Positions 1-6,936 are shown, counted from the stretch's first letter. The stretch: DNA of 19,307 nucleotides from an uncultured Faecalibaculum sp. (GCF_910588395.1 NZ_CAJUPA010000038.1:1-19307), one strand, 5' to 3'. Notes: a model not told the origin generated them from the letters alone. Made by a program: numbers and translations.

Positions 1-152
1 TCATCCAAGTGTACAGGATGTGAGAGTCGGAACCTCACCAAAGTTTAGAGCGCCGGTTTTTCATGCAGCCGGCTGTACCGGAGGGCAGTGGTATCCGGCG
101 GGTTTCCGGCGGCAAATGGCGGTAAAATGACAGAGAGAAACGAGGTGCAGAT
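1..152. other. left-edge segment with no assignable gene
   Basis: The first 152 bases hold no gene I can identify. One plus-strand frame is open from base 1 to a TAG at 46-48 and another from base 2 to a TGA at 128-130. Either could be the tail of a gene that starts outside the window, but neither short peptide matches a family I recognise. A -10-like TAAAAT lies at 123-128, just before the ribosome binding site of the next gene, with no convincing -35 box. Confidence 0.4.
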
Positions 153-479
153 ATGTTGAGCGAACTGAACAATGAACGCAGAAATCTGGTATCCGACTTG
201 AAGCTGCAGGCTGCCAGCCGGGCATTGCGGGAAGCGGCGGACCAGCTGGATGACAGAATGATGCCGCTGAAAGGCAGCCATGAAGAGTATGTGGCGCGAA
301 ACCGGGAAGAGGATCTTCGTCAGATCGGCATGCTCGCTGTGGCAGCCGGGCTGTCCGCTGCGGCAGTGATTGCTCTGATTGTGCTGGTGACAAAGCTGGT
401 CAGAAAAGGTCAGATCAGAGCAGACGAAAAACTGGAAGAAATCAGGCGGGATCTGGAACGCCGCATCGAACAGGCATAG
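153..479 (+). CDS. small single-pass membrane protein with flanking helices, unknown function
   Basis: A 108-residue protein of unknown function. The ATG at 153 is preceded by a clear ribosome binding site (GAGGTG, 142-147). Residues 1-57 are charged and predicted helical, with many Glu, Arg and Asn. Residues about 58-79 form one hydrophobic membrane segment rich in Ala, Leu, Ile and Val. Residues 80-108 are a highly charged helix of alternating Lys/Arg and Glu, which looks like a short coiled coil. There is no signal peptidase site and no catalytic motif. The gene stands alone, with a terminator 8 bases after its stop codon, and it is followed by an operon of similarly helical envelope proteins. 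It may be a small anchor or scaffold in the membrane. That is only an inference from its shape, and I do not recognise the family. Confidence 0.75.
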   Translation: MLSELNNERRNLVSDLKLQAASRALREAADQLDDRMMPLKGSHEEYVARNREEDLRQIGMLAVAAGLSAAAVIALIVLVTKLVRKGQIRADEKLEEIRRDLERRIEQA

Positions 480-488
480 AACCTGAAG

Positions 489-519
489 GGAGCCTCGCCG
501 GCATGCGGGCTCCTTTTTT
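489..519 (+). terminator. intrinsic terminator after the small membrane protein gene
   Basis: A 6-bp stem, GGAGCC (489-494) with GGCTCC (508-513), is followed directly by six T residues (514-519). It separates the small membrane protein gene from the ytxG-ccpA operon. Confidence 0.8.
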
Positions 520-586
520 AAGCCGGTGGTCTGTTCCGGCGGAATTCACATCAGAATCAGACAGTTTGTAAGCTCTGTGAGAATTA

Positions 587-600
587 TGAAAATTGTTTCA
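587..600. promoter_or_regulatory. candidate cre-like operator (TGAAA-N4-TTTCA)
   Basis: TGAAAATTGTTTCA is a perfect 5-bp inverted repeat around four bases. Its arms equal those of an ideal catabolite-responsive element (TGAAA...TTTCA), but the central CG of a cre site is replaced by TT. It lies 30 bases upstream of the -10 hexamer of the operon that contains ccpA, so autoregulation is possible. The loss of the central CG, where the CcpA hinge helix normally inserts, weakens the case. Confidence 0.35.
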
Positions 601-627
601 AACCGGTAAGGGGAGACAGAAGAATCA

Positions 628-636
628 TGCTATAAT
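628..636 (+). promoter_or_regulatory. extended -10 promoter of the ytxG-like/ccpA operon
   Basis: TGCTATAAT is a perfect extended -10 element (TG at 628-629, TATAAT at 631-636). No good -35 box lies 16-18 bases upstream. Transcription would start near 642-643, giving a leader of only about 12 bases that is almost entirely the ribosome binding site (GAGGTGAT, 643-650) of the next gene. Confidence 0.7.
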
Positions 637-654
637 CGCTCTGAGGTGATATCA

Positions 655-1062
655 ATGAGTCTGGACCAACTGATGCAGGCTGTTTCACAGTTCGCTTCCT
701 GGCTGCTGCCTGTGGCAGGTGTAGCCGTACTGGTCTACCTGGTCCTGTTTCTGAAGACTCTGATCGAAACGCTGAAGGATCTGTCCCTGACCCTTCTGAC
801 CGCCCAGAATGAGATCGAGAAACTTGACGGACCGTTGCAGACACTGGATGACCTGTCCAAAACCGTGGATGAAGTCCACGCAGCCATGAAGCAGATGGCT
901 TCCTCCGCAGCAAAATCCGCGCAGGAAGGCATGGAACATGTGAAGGAATGGTTCTCCAGATCCAAAGAGGAAACGCAGGATGCCGTGGAGGAGATCCGCG
1001 TGAAAACCGATGAAGCCGTGGCAGCTGCAGCGGCGAGTGCCGAAGAAGCTATGGAGGAGTGA
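655..1062 (+). CDS. YtxG-like (DUF948-type) membrane-anchored coiled-coil protein
   Basis: A 135-residue protein with an N-terminal membrane segment (about residues 15-36) followed by a long heptad-like helix of Leu, Glu, Lys and Ala to the C-terminus, ending in an Ala/Glu-rich stretch. This is the layout of DUF948 proteins such as B. subtilis YtxG. I chose ATG 655 because GAGGTGAT at 643-650 is correctly spaced for it. An in-frame GTG at 646 lies inside that binding site. The gene is first in a tight operon: its stop is 2 bases from the next start, and ccpA is third. In B. subtilis, ytxG and ytxH lie close to ccpA, so position supports the family call. Its role is unknown; B. subtilis ytxGH is linked to general stress. 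I cannot tell which side of the membrane the coil occupies. Confidence 0.65.
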   Translation: MSLDQLMQAVSQFASWLLPVAGVAVLVYLVLFLKTLIETLKDLSLTLLTAQNEIEKLDGPLQTLDDLSKTVDEVHAAMKQMASSAAKSAQEGMEHVKEWFSRSKEETQDAVEEIRVKTDEAVAAAAASAEEAMEE

Positions 1063-1064
1063 AT

Positions 1065-1784
1065 ATGACAGATAAACCCAACGAACGTCCGGAAGACCGG
1101 AAACCGGAAACACCGGAGGAAACCGAAACACAGAAAGATGAGCTGGAACAGGTGGATGAAATGGAAAAGGAATCCCTGAACGAACTCCAGACATTCCGGG
1201 AAGCGGACAATGCCGCCAATGATGATGCCGTCAATGATGCCGAAGAGGCACTGAAGAAAATCTTCGAAGACATGCGCCGGTGGATCAGGGAAAACGGAGA
1301 TCCGGAAGTGGTGAAGGAGCGTCTGGAGAAGGGACGTCAGGATATTGCGAAAGTGCTCATGGAAACCCGGGACAGCGTGATTGCTCTGGCCAGATCCGAA
1401 CAGTTTAAAAAGACGGTGGAAGCCGGACGGGATTTTGTTGTGGGAACCGGATCCATGATTGCGGATGGCGTCAAATACGGCGCGGATCAGCTGATGAAAA
1501 ACCCCGCGATCAGCAAGGTGGTTACAGATGTGGACAGCAAACTGGATTCCCTGAGGCAGAACGAGAATCTGAAGGGAGCGGTGGATTCCGCGGAAGAAGC
1601 CATGGACAAGCTGAACACAGCGATTTTCAACGGCATCCGCAGTTTCTTCAGCAAACCGGCTGATGCCTCAGCTTCCAAAGCACCTGCTGCGGATGAACCC
1701 CCTGCAGTTCCCGAAGACAGGGACCTGCCGGCTGTGCGCGGAGAACAGCGTCCTGCCGTGACGGATCAGCCGGATGAGAAATAG
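1065..1784 (+). CDS. charged helical protein in the YtxH position, unknown function
   Basis: A 239-residue soluble-looking protein. Residues 1-50 are very acidic and rich in Pro, Glu, Lys and Asp, so probably disordered. Residues about 55-197 are a chain of amphipathic helices without a clear membrane segment. Residues 198-239 are a Pro/Ala/Asp-rich tail, again likely disordered. I chose ATG 1065, which has GGAGG at 1053-1057 with normal spacing. An in-frame GTG at 1059 is too close to that site. The gene sits between the YtxG-like gene (2-base gap) and ccpA (9-base gap). That is the place of ytxH in related genomes, but typical YtxH proteins are shorter and carry an N-terminal membrane segment that is absent here. 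I therefore do not assign the name. It may partner the membrane coiled-coil protein encoded just upstream. Confidence 0.7.
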   Translation: MTDKPNERPEDRKPETPEETETQKDELEQVDEMEKESLNELQTFREADNAANDDAVNDAEEALKKIFEDMRRWIRENGDPEVVKERLEKGRQDIAKVLMETRDSVIALARSEQFKKTVEAGRDFVVGTGSMIADGVKYGADQLMKNPAISKVVTDVDSKLDSLRQNENLKGAVDSAEEAMDKLNTAIFNGIRSFFSKPADASASKAPAADEPPAVPEDRDLPAVRGEQRPAVTDQPDEK

Positions 1785-1793
1785 AAGGTACGC

Positions 1794-2834
1794 ATGAAAC
1801 GAATTACGATTTACGACGTAGCCAAGGAAGCGGATGTTTCCCTGGCAACAGTCAGCCGGGTCATCAATGACAGCAATGTGGTCCGGGAAGATACAAGACA
1901 GAGGGTGCAGGAAGCCATTGAGAAACTCGGCTACAAGCCCAATGCAATTGCCCAGGGGCTGGCTCTTTCCAAAACCACGACCATTTCCATTGTCATGAGC
2001 GAGAATCTTTTTGCCTACAACTCCAAGATTCTGAACGGACTGATGGATGTGGCGAAAATCTACAATTACAACATCATGTTCCATACAACATCCAAGGGCA
2101 TTTCCCGCATGCAGGATGTCATTGAATCCATCATCAAGTCACGTGTGGATGGAGTGATCCTGTTCAATGACAACTTCAATGACGAGGAGATGGAGGTGCT
2201 CAAGGAGTACCAGATTCCCATGGTGATTGTCGGTGCCAAGCTGGACCGGGAACCGGAAGGCAAGGTCGGCAATGTGTATGTGAACTTTGAGAAACTGGCG
2301 TATGATCTGGTCAATGAGAGTTTTGACCGGGGCATCGAAGACATCACGCTGGTGGAAGACAAGCTCAACCTCAGCATGATGAACCAGCTGCGCCGGGGCA
2401 TCGAAAAGGCCTTTGAAGAACATGGAAAGGAGTTCACGGGATACATCGGCTATGATGATTCCTACAAGAGCTCCTACAACTTCCTGACGGATTACTACAA
2501 GGACAAAAAACCCAGCAAACTGGTGATCACCTTCCGGGATTCCCAGGCGATTGCCGTCCGCAATGCCGCCAACGAGGCAGGCTGCAGGTCCATGGAAGAC
2601 TACGAAGTGATTTCCATTCTGGATTCCAAGTATCTCGCCATGGTCCGTCCACCAATCAACTCCTACATTCTGCCGGAGTACGACATGGGAGCCATTGCCA
2701 TGCGTCTGCTGACCAAGATGCTGGTCAACGATCCTTCAGTCCAGGAAGACCGGAAGATCGAAATCGAATATTCTCCCATGATCCGGGAAAAGCGTCAGGA
2801 TACGGAAAAGGTATCCTTCGAAGCCATCAGCTGA
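1794..2834 (+). CDS. ccpA: catabolite control protein A (LacI family)
   Basis: A 346-residue LacI-family regulator that in low-GC Gram-positives binds cre sites together with Ser46-phosphorylated HPr and sets carbon catabolite repression. The N-terminal helix-turn-helix (residues 4-25, TIYDVAKEADVSLATVSRVI) is followed by a hinge helix (about 50-58) that keeps the minor-groove leucine (L56). The rest is a periplasmic-binding-protein-like sensor domain. The C-terminal blocks MVRP (283-286) and YDMGAIAMRLLTK (296-308) match B. subtilis CcpA closely, including the region that contacts HPr. The middle of the sensor domain is more diverged: the segment around 245-260 lacks the usual acidic residues. 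Third in the operon with the YtxG-like gene, a neighbourhood that also contains ccpA in Bacillus. The binding site GAAGG (1784-1788) overlaps the previous stop codon. Confidence 0.85.
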   Translation: MKRITIYDVAKEADVSLATVSRVINDSNVVREDTRQRVQEAIEKLGYKPNAIAQGLALSKTTTISIVMSENLFAYNSKILNGLMDVAKIYNYNIMFHTTSKGISRMQDVIESIIKSRVDGVILFNDNFNDEEMEVLKEYQIPMVIVGAKLDREPEGKVGNVYVNFEKLAYDLVNESFDRGIEDITLVEDKLNLSMMNQLRRGIEKAFEEHGKEFTGYIGYDDSYKSSYNFLTDYYKDKKPSKLVITFRDSQAIAVRNAANEAGCRSMEDYEVISILDSKYLAMVRPPINSYILPEYDMGAIAMRLLTKMLVNDPSVQEDRKIEIEYSPMIREKRQDTEKVSFEAIS

Positions 2835-2845
2835 ATCGTCTGAAT

Positions 2846-2870
2846 CAGGAGCGGTGAAAAGCCGCTCCTG
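2846..2870 (+). terminator. hairpin after ccpA, no T-tract
   Basis: CAGGAGCGG (2846-2854) pairs perfectly with CCGCTCCTG (2862-2870) across a 7-base loop. The stem is strong, but only TTG follows it rather than a run of T. It could be a factor-dependent terminator or an mRNA-stabilising 3' hairpin for the ccpA operon. Confidence 0.4.
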
Positions 2871-2902
2871 TTGACGTTGAGCCGAGACTGCAGACTTACA
2901 GT

Positions 2903-2932
2903 TTGCCTCTGTCACATCCGGACGCCTATAAT
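2903..2932 (+). promoter_or_regulatory. sigma-A promoter of the ybeY operon, predicts a leaderless start
   Basis: TTGCCT (2903-2908), an 18-base spacer and a perfect TATAAT (2927-2932). The ybeY ATG begins at 2939, six bases after the -10 hexamer, where transcription itself should begin. Confidence 0.65.
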
Positions 2933-2938
2933 GGGGAC

Positions 2939-3400
2939 ATGGAGATTATCTACACTGACCAGACCGGAACCGGTTTTCTGGACTCTTACATCCCTTTATA
3001 TGAAGAAATTGCAAGCAAAACAGCCAGACATCTGAATCTGGAGGACGATTTCCAGCTGGGTGTTGTGGCCATGACCCCGGAGCAGATCCATGCAGTCAAC
3101 CGGGAGTATCGTCAGGTGGACCGGCCGACGGATGTGATCAGCTTCGCTCTGCAGGATGAACCGGATGCGTTCCGCATTCCCGGGGAGCCACTGGAACTGG
3201 GAGACATTTTCATCAGCATTCAGGCTGTCCAGGACCAGGCGGCTGAATATGGTCACAGCCAGAAGCGGGAAGCTGCCTTTCTGTTCTGCCATGGTCTGCT
3301 GCACCTGCTGGGATACGACCACATGACACCGGAAGATGAAACTGTCATGTTCGGCCTGCAGCGGGAGATTCTGAATGGACTGGCTGAAAAACAGGTTTAA
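2939..3400 (+). CDS. ybeY: YbeY rRNA maturation endoribonuclease
   Basis: A 153-residue metal-dependent RNase needed for 16S rRNA 3'-end maturation and ribosome quality control in the cytoplasm. The zinc site HGLLHLLGYDH is intact (His118, His122, His128). The conserved substrate-side block RPTDVISFAL (62-71) and the LGDIFIS strand (87-93) are also present. Length is normal for the family. I chose ATG 2939 because the protein then aligns from its first residues with other YbeY proteins. An in-frame TTG at 2903 coincides with the -35 box. The only binding-site-like bases are GGGG, two bases from the ATG, so initiation may be leaderless. First gene of ybeY-dgkA-era-recO; its end overlaps dgkA by 26 bases. 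The phoH gene that often precedes ybeY is absent; ccpA is there instead. Confidence 0.93.
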   Translation: MEIIYTDQTGTGFLDSYIPLYEEIASKTARHLNLEDDFQLGVVAMTPEQIHAVNREYRQVDRPTDVISFALQDEPDAFRIPGEPLELGDIFISIQAVQDQAAEYGHSQKREAAFLFCHGLLHLLGYDHMTPEDETVMFGLQREILNGLAEKQV

Positions 3401-3734
3401 GTACGCTGGCCGAGGTTTCGCACGGGGGGTATTCCGGGACAGAAGCATACGGCTGCAGCTTGGCCTGGGCCTGACTGCCTGTCTGGTGGCCTGGAAGCTG
3501 AAATGCACGGCTGCCGAGTGGCTCTGGATCCTGCTGGCTGTGGCTCTGGTGGTCAGCGGCGAGATTTTCAATTCCTGTCTGGAAAAAACCATCGATTACA
3601 TTTCCCTGAAACGGGATCCGCGGGCTGCGCTGATCAAGGACATGGCAGCGGCCGGGGTTTCGGTTCTGTGTCTGTTCGCAGCCGTGACCGGCTGCGCCAT
3701 CTTTCTGCCCAAAATTCTGGAGGTTTTCTCATGA
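3375..3734 (+). CDS. dgkA: undecaprenol kinase / diacylglycerol kinase, DgkA family
   Basis: A 119-residue integral membrane kinase. In Gram-positives this family phosphorylates undecaprenol and so returns the lipid carrier to peptidoglycan and wall-polymer synthesis. Three hydrophobic segments are visible (about 29-41, 48-62 and 91-113). The family signature EIFNSCLE (63-70) corresponds to the usual E-x-x-N-x-x-x-E. It is followed by ALIKDMAAAGV (85-95), the K-D-x-A-A-A block around the active site. The ATG at 3375 lies inside ybeY, and GGGAG upstream at about 3363-3367 serves as binding site. The stop overlaps the era start by 4 bases (ATGA), so the genes are probably translationally coupled. 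The cdd gene found between dgkA and era in Bacillus is missing. Confidence 0.9.
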   Translation: MDWLKNRFKYAGRGFARGVFRDRSIRLQLGLGLTACLVAWKLKCTAAEWLWILLAVALVVSGEIFNSCLEKTIDYISLKRDPRAALIKDMAAAGVSVLCLFAAVTGCAIFLPKILEVFS

Positions 3735-4624
3735 CTCATAAATCAGGCTTCATTGCCATCGTCGGACGGCCCAATGCCGGCAAATCCACGCTGCTCAACG
3801 CGCTGCTTCAAACCAAGATCGCCATCAGCTCCGACAAGCCAAATACCACCCGCAACAACATCGCGGGCATTTTAACGGAACCGGATGCACAGTTTGTGTT
3901 CCTGGATACGCCGGGCATTCACAAACCGCAGCAGCAGCTGGGACGGGTGCTGAACAAAAACGCCTACAACGCCATGGAAGACGCAGACGTGGTGGCCTGG
4001 ATCATTGATGTGACGCAGAACTTCGGTCCCGGGGATGAATTTGTCCTGGAACGGATCAGGGATCTGCACAAACCTGTGATTCTGCTGGTGAACAAGGTGG
4101 ATCTGGTTCCCAAGGAAAAGCTGCTGCGCAAACTGCTGGACTGGCAGGAGAAATTCGATTTCAGCGATATTGTGCCGGTATCCGCCAAAGCGGGAGAGAA
4201 TCTGACGGAGCTGAAAAAGGTCTTTGAAACGTACCTGCCGGAAGGCCCCGCGCTGTATCCGGAGGAAATGATTTCCGATCATGACCTGGCGTTTCAGCTT
4301 TGCGAAATTGTCCGGGAAAAGATTCTGTGGCGCACCCACGAAGAAATTCCGCATTCCGTCGCGGTTGTCCTGGAAAAAAGCGAGGAACGGGGCAGAAAGC
4401 TGCTGCTGAACTTTGTCATCATCGTGGACCGCAATTCTCAGAAAGGCATCCTGATCGGCAAGGGCGGGGACATGATCCGGTCCATCCGCCTGGCTGCCCA
4501 GACAGAGATCAAGAACAAGCTGAACCGTCCTGTGGATCTGGAGCTGTATGTGCGGGTGGAACCGAACTGGCGGAACAAGGAAGCCAAAATCAAGGAATTC
4601 GGTGTCGATCTGCAGAATGAGTAA
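3731..4624 (+). CDS. era: GTPase Era
   Basis: A 297-residue GTPase that binds 16S rRNA near its 3' end and acts in 30S subunit assembly. All GTP-binding motifs are present: GRPNAGKS (12-19), a TTR switch I (39-41), DTPG (59-62), NKVD (121-124) and SAK (151-153). A C-terminal KH domain follows with the loop GKGG (243-246). Length is typical. I chose ATG 3731, which has GGAGG at 3719-3723 and matches the family N-terminus. The frame is open further upstream, but only through dgkA sequence. It is co-transcribed with ybeY, whose product acts on the same rRNA end, and with recO downstream. Confidence 0.97.
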   Translation: MTHKSGFIAIVGRPNAGKSTLLNALLQTKIAISSDKPNTTRNNIAGILTEPDAQFVFLDTPGIHKPQQQLGRVLNKNAYNAMEDADVVAWIIDVTQNFGPGDEFVLERIRDLHKPVILLVNKVDLVPKEKLLRKLLDWQEKFDFSDIVPVSAKAGENLTELKKVFETYLPEGPALYPEEMISDHDLAFQLCEIVREKILWRTHEEIPHSVAVVLEKSEERGRKLLLNFVIIVDRNSQKGILIGKGGDMIRSIRLAAQTEIKNKLNRPVDLELYVRVEPNWRNKEAKIKEFGVDLQNE

Positions 4625-4654
4625 CTGCCTGCGGCAGCAGGAGGCCGCTGACCG

Positions 4655-5446
4655 GTGAGCCGGAAACAGCTGGAGGGACTGGTGCTGGAATGCACGCCGT
4701 ACCGGGAACGGGATGGGCTGGTGGCCCTGGCTACGCCGGAAGGTGTTATCCGGATTCTGGCCCGGGGCATCCAGAAGGAAACCTCCAGAAACCGCCGGAT
4801 CTGTCTGCCCTTCACCAGAGTGCAGATTGAAACAGAGCAGCAGGGAGAAGGCATGCACAGACTGATCCATGGAACCCTGCTGGAAGACTGCGGCGTGATC
4901 AGCGAGGACCTGCGGATGCAGGCGGTCTGTCTGGCGGTGAATGAAGCGGTGATCCGCAGCGGCATGCCTGCAGGTCTGTATGCCAGGCTGGAGGCTCTCT
5001 GGTTCAGCTGCCGGCAGAAGAATCCGGACTGGCTGGGACGGGCTGCAGTAACGGCAGCACTGATTCTGCAGGCGGAGGGCATTGCCCCGCAGGTGGACGG
5101 ATGCGCCATCTGCGGCAGTCAGAGTCAGATCTGTTCGATGGATCTGGAAAGCGCCGGTTTTCTCTGCCGGCGGCATGCCAGAGGGCGCCCTGTGTGGAAA
5201 CCTGAGCGGCTGCGGCGCATGCGGCAGGCCGTCAAAGTCCCTCCGGGTCTGGAAAACCGCCTGGATCTGACCGGTTTCACGCTGGCGGATGTCCGCCTGC
5301 TGCTGGCCTGGTATTCCCGCTATGGCCACAGTCCGCTGAACAGCGTGCGGTTTCTGGACCTGGTGGTCTCCATGTATCCGGAACCAGATGATTCGGCGCA
5401 GACAGAATCAGCCAGGGAAAATCCGAAAAATACCGGTAACAACTGA
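4655..5446 (+). CDS. recO: DNA repair protein RecO
   Basis: A 263-residue recombination mediator that, with RecR, loads RecA onto SSB-coated single-stranded DNA and anneals complementary strands. The N-terminal OB-fold region (about 1-75) reads LEGLVLECTPYRERDGLV in the usual way. A helical domain follows. The zinc knuckle is complete (Cys150, Cys153, Cys171, His174). The start is a GTG at 4655 with GGAGG at 4640-4644. Last gene of the ybeY operon: a terminator stem begins at the last base of the stop codon. The C-terminal 20 residues are polar and look disordered. Confidence 0.93.
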   Translation: MSRKQLEGLVLECTPYRERDGLVALATPEGVIRILARGIQKETSRNRRICLPFTRVQIETEQQGEGMHRLIHGTLLEDCGVISEDLRMQAVCLAVNEAVIRSGMPAGLYARLEALWFSCRQKNPDWLGRAAVTAALILQAEGIAPQVDGCAICGSQSQICSMDLESAGFLCRRHARGRPVWKPERLRRMRQAVKVPPGLENRLDLTGFTLADVRLLLAWYSRYGHSPLNSVRFLDLVVSMYPEPDDSAQTESARENPKNTGNN

Positions 5447-5475
5447 CGGTCTCCAGCAGGAGACCGTTGCTTTTT
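5446..5475 (+). terminator. intrinsic terminator of the ybeY-dgkA-era-recO operon
   Basis: A 9-bp perfect stem, ACGGTCTCC (5446-5454) and GGAGACCGT (5459-5467), with an AGCA loop, is followed by TGC and five T residues (5471-5475). The stem starts on the final base of the recO stop codon, and the T-tract runs into the glyS promoter. Confidence 0.88.
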
Positions 5476-5476
5476 G

Positions 5477-5485
5477 TGCTACAAT
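5477..5485 (+). promoter_or_regulatory. extended -10 promoter of the glyS-dnaG-rpoD operon
   Basis: TGCTACAAT is an extended -10 element (TG 5477-5478, TACAAT 5480-5485) lying directly after the recO terminator. No matching -35 box is seen at normal spacing. The predicted start, about 5491-5493, gives a leader of about 58 bases to the main glyS ATG. An in-frame ATG sits at the predicted start itself (5491). The leader is too short for a T-box. Confidence 0.6.
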
Positions 5486-5550
5486 AATCTATGTCTATCC
5501 TTGCGCTTTGCACAGAACAACGGCAGGGATATAAAGAAAGAGGAGAATAT

Positions 5551-6936
5551 ATGAGCCAAAAAAACTTCAACGAAGTCGTGTCTCACATGAAAAACTACGG
5601 CTTTGTTTTCCAGGGAAGCGAGATTTACGGCGGCCTGGCCAACACATGGGATTTTGCCCCGCTGGGAATCGAGCTCAAGAACAACATCAAGAATGCCTGG
5701 TGGAAGAGGTTCATCACTGAACAGAAGGAAAATGTGGGCCTTCAGTCCGCAATCCTCATGAATCCGAATGTCTGGGTGGCCAGCGGGCATGTAGGCGGTT
5801 TTTCCGATCCCCTCATGGACTGCCGCAAATGCAAGACCCGGTACCGGGCTGACAATCTGATCGAAGAGGTGACCGGCGGCGAGGTAAACCCGGCCGGATG
5901 GTCCAATGAACAGATGGAAACCTACATCCGGGAACATGAAATCGCCTGCCCGGGCTGCGGTGCCAGGGATTTCACCCCGATCCGTCAGTTCAACCTGATG
6001 TTCAAGACGTTCCAGGGTGTGACGGAAGATGCGAAAAACGAAATCTATCTGCGTCCGGAAACTGCCCAGGGCATTTTTGTGAACTTCCGCAATGTCCAGC
6101 GCGCCATGCGTAAGAAGCTGCCCTTTGGAATCGGACAGATCGGCAAGTCATTCCGGAATGAAATCACGCCGGGCAACTTCATTTTCCGCACCCGGGAATT
6201 CGAGCAGATGGAGCTGGAATTCTTCTGCAAGCCCGGCACTGACCTGGAATGGTTTGACTATTACTGCAGGACCTGCGTGAAATTCCTGGAGGATCTGGGA
6301 CTGAGCCAGGACAGGCTGCGTCTGCGGGCCCATGATCCGGAAGAACTGGCCCATTATTCCAACGGAACCAGCGACATTGAGTTTTTCTTTGGAGATCCCA
6401 TTGGCTGGGGTGAACTCTGGGGAATTGCCGACCGCACGGATTTTGACTTGAAAGCCCACCAGGAGCATTCGAAGCAGAGCCTGGAGTATTTTGATCCGGA
6501 GACAAACGAGAAATACCTTCCCTATGTCATCGAGCCCTCCGTGGGTGTGGAACGGCTGATTCTGGCTGTGATGTCCCAGGCACTGGAAGACGAGAAGATC
6601 TCGGATACGGATACCCGTCTGGTGCTCCGGCTCAAGCCGTGTCTGGCTCCCTACAAAGCCGCGGTTCTGCCGCTTTCCAAGAAGCTTTCTGCCCAGGCCA
6701 ACGAGATTTTCGAGGGTCTGTGCCGGGAATTCCCCGTTACATATGACGAGGCCCAGTCCATCGGCAAGCGGTACCGCCGTCAGGATGCCATTGGCACACC
6801 TTTCTGCGTAACGGTGGACTTCGATACCGAAAAAGACGGCTGTGTCACGATCCGGGAACGGGATTCCATGGAACAGGTGCGGGTGCCCGTTACACAGCTG
6901 GCTTCCTGGATCGGCGAGCGCTGCCGGTTTGAATAA
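5551..6936 (+). CDS. glyS: glycyl-tRNA synthetase, homodimeric type
   Basis: A 461-residue class II aminoacyl-tRNA synthetase charging tRNA-Gly. It is the single-chain, alpha-2 type rather than the separate GlyQ/GlyS subunits used by Bacillus. Motif 2 with its arginine loop is at 201-225 (FRNEITPGNFIFRTREFEQ) and motif 3 is EPSVGVERLILAV (328-340). A zinc knuckle lies between motifs 1 and 2 (Cys91, Cys94, Cys133, Cys136). The C-terminal anticodon-binding domain starts near 360. I chose ATG 5551, with AGGAG at 5541-5545. The frame stays open to another ATG at 5491, which would add 20 residues that do not look like family sequence. First gene of a five-gene operon, with an 11-base gap to dnaG and no terminator between. 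Confidence 0.95.
   Translation: MSQKNFNEVVSHMKNYGFVFQGSEIYGGLANTWDFAPLGIELKNNIKNAWWKRFITEQKENVGLQSAILMNPNVWVASGHVGGFSDPLMDCRKCKTRYRADNLIEEVTGGEVNPAGWSNEQMETYIREHEIACPGCGARDFTPIRQFNLMFKTFQGVTEDAKNEIYLRPETAQGIFVNFRNVQRAMRKKLPFGIGQIGKSFRNEITPGNFIFRTREFEQMELEFFCKPGTDLEWFDYYCRTCVKFLEDLGLSQDRLRLRAHDPEELAHYSNGTSDIEFFFGDPIGWGELWGIADRTDFDLKAHQEHSKQSLEYFDPETNEKYLPYVIEPSVGVERLILAVMSQALEDEKISDTDTRLVLRLKPCLAPYKAAVLPLSKKLSAQANEIFEGLCREFPVTYDEAQSIGKRYRRQDAIGTPFCVTVDFDTEKDGCVTIRERDSMEQVRVPVTQLASWIGERCRFE

Noticed and set aside
1..48. The 3' end of a coding region at the left edge
   Set aside because: Two frames are open from the edge, but both peptides are too short and unlike known families, so neither was called as a gene.
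567..580. A second cre-like match (TGTAAGCTCTGTGA)
   Set aside because: It lacks the central CG and one arm base and is not palindromic, so it is weaker than the site at 587-600.
2871..2905. A promoter starting with TTGACG just after the ccpA hairpin
   Set aside because: No acceptable -10 box lies 16-18 bases downstream; the TTGCCT/TATAAT pair further right is much better.
5486..5550. A T-box riboswitch ahead of glyS
   Set aside because: The leader is about 58 bases, has no specifier stem, no antiterminator consensus and no terminator of its own.
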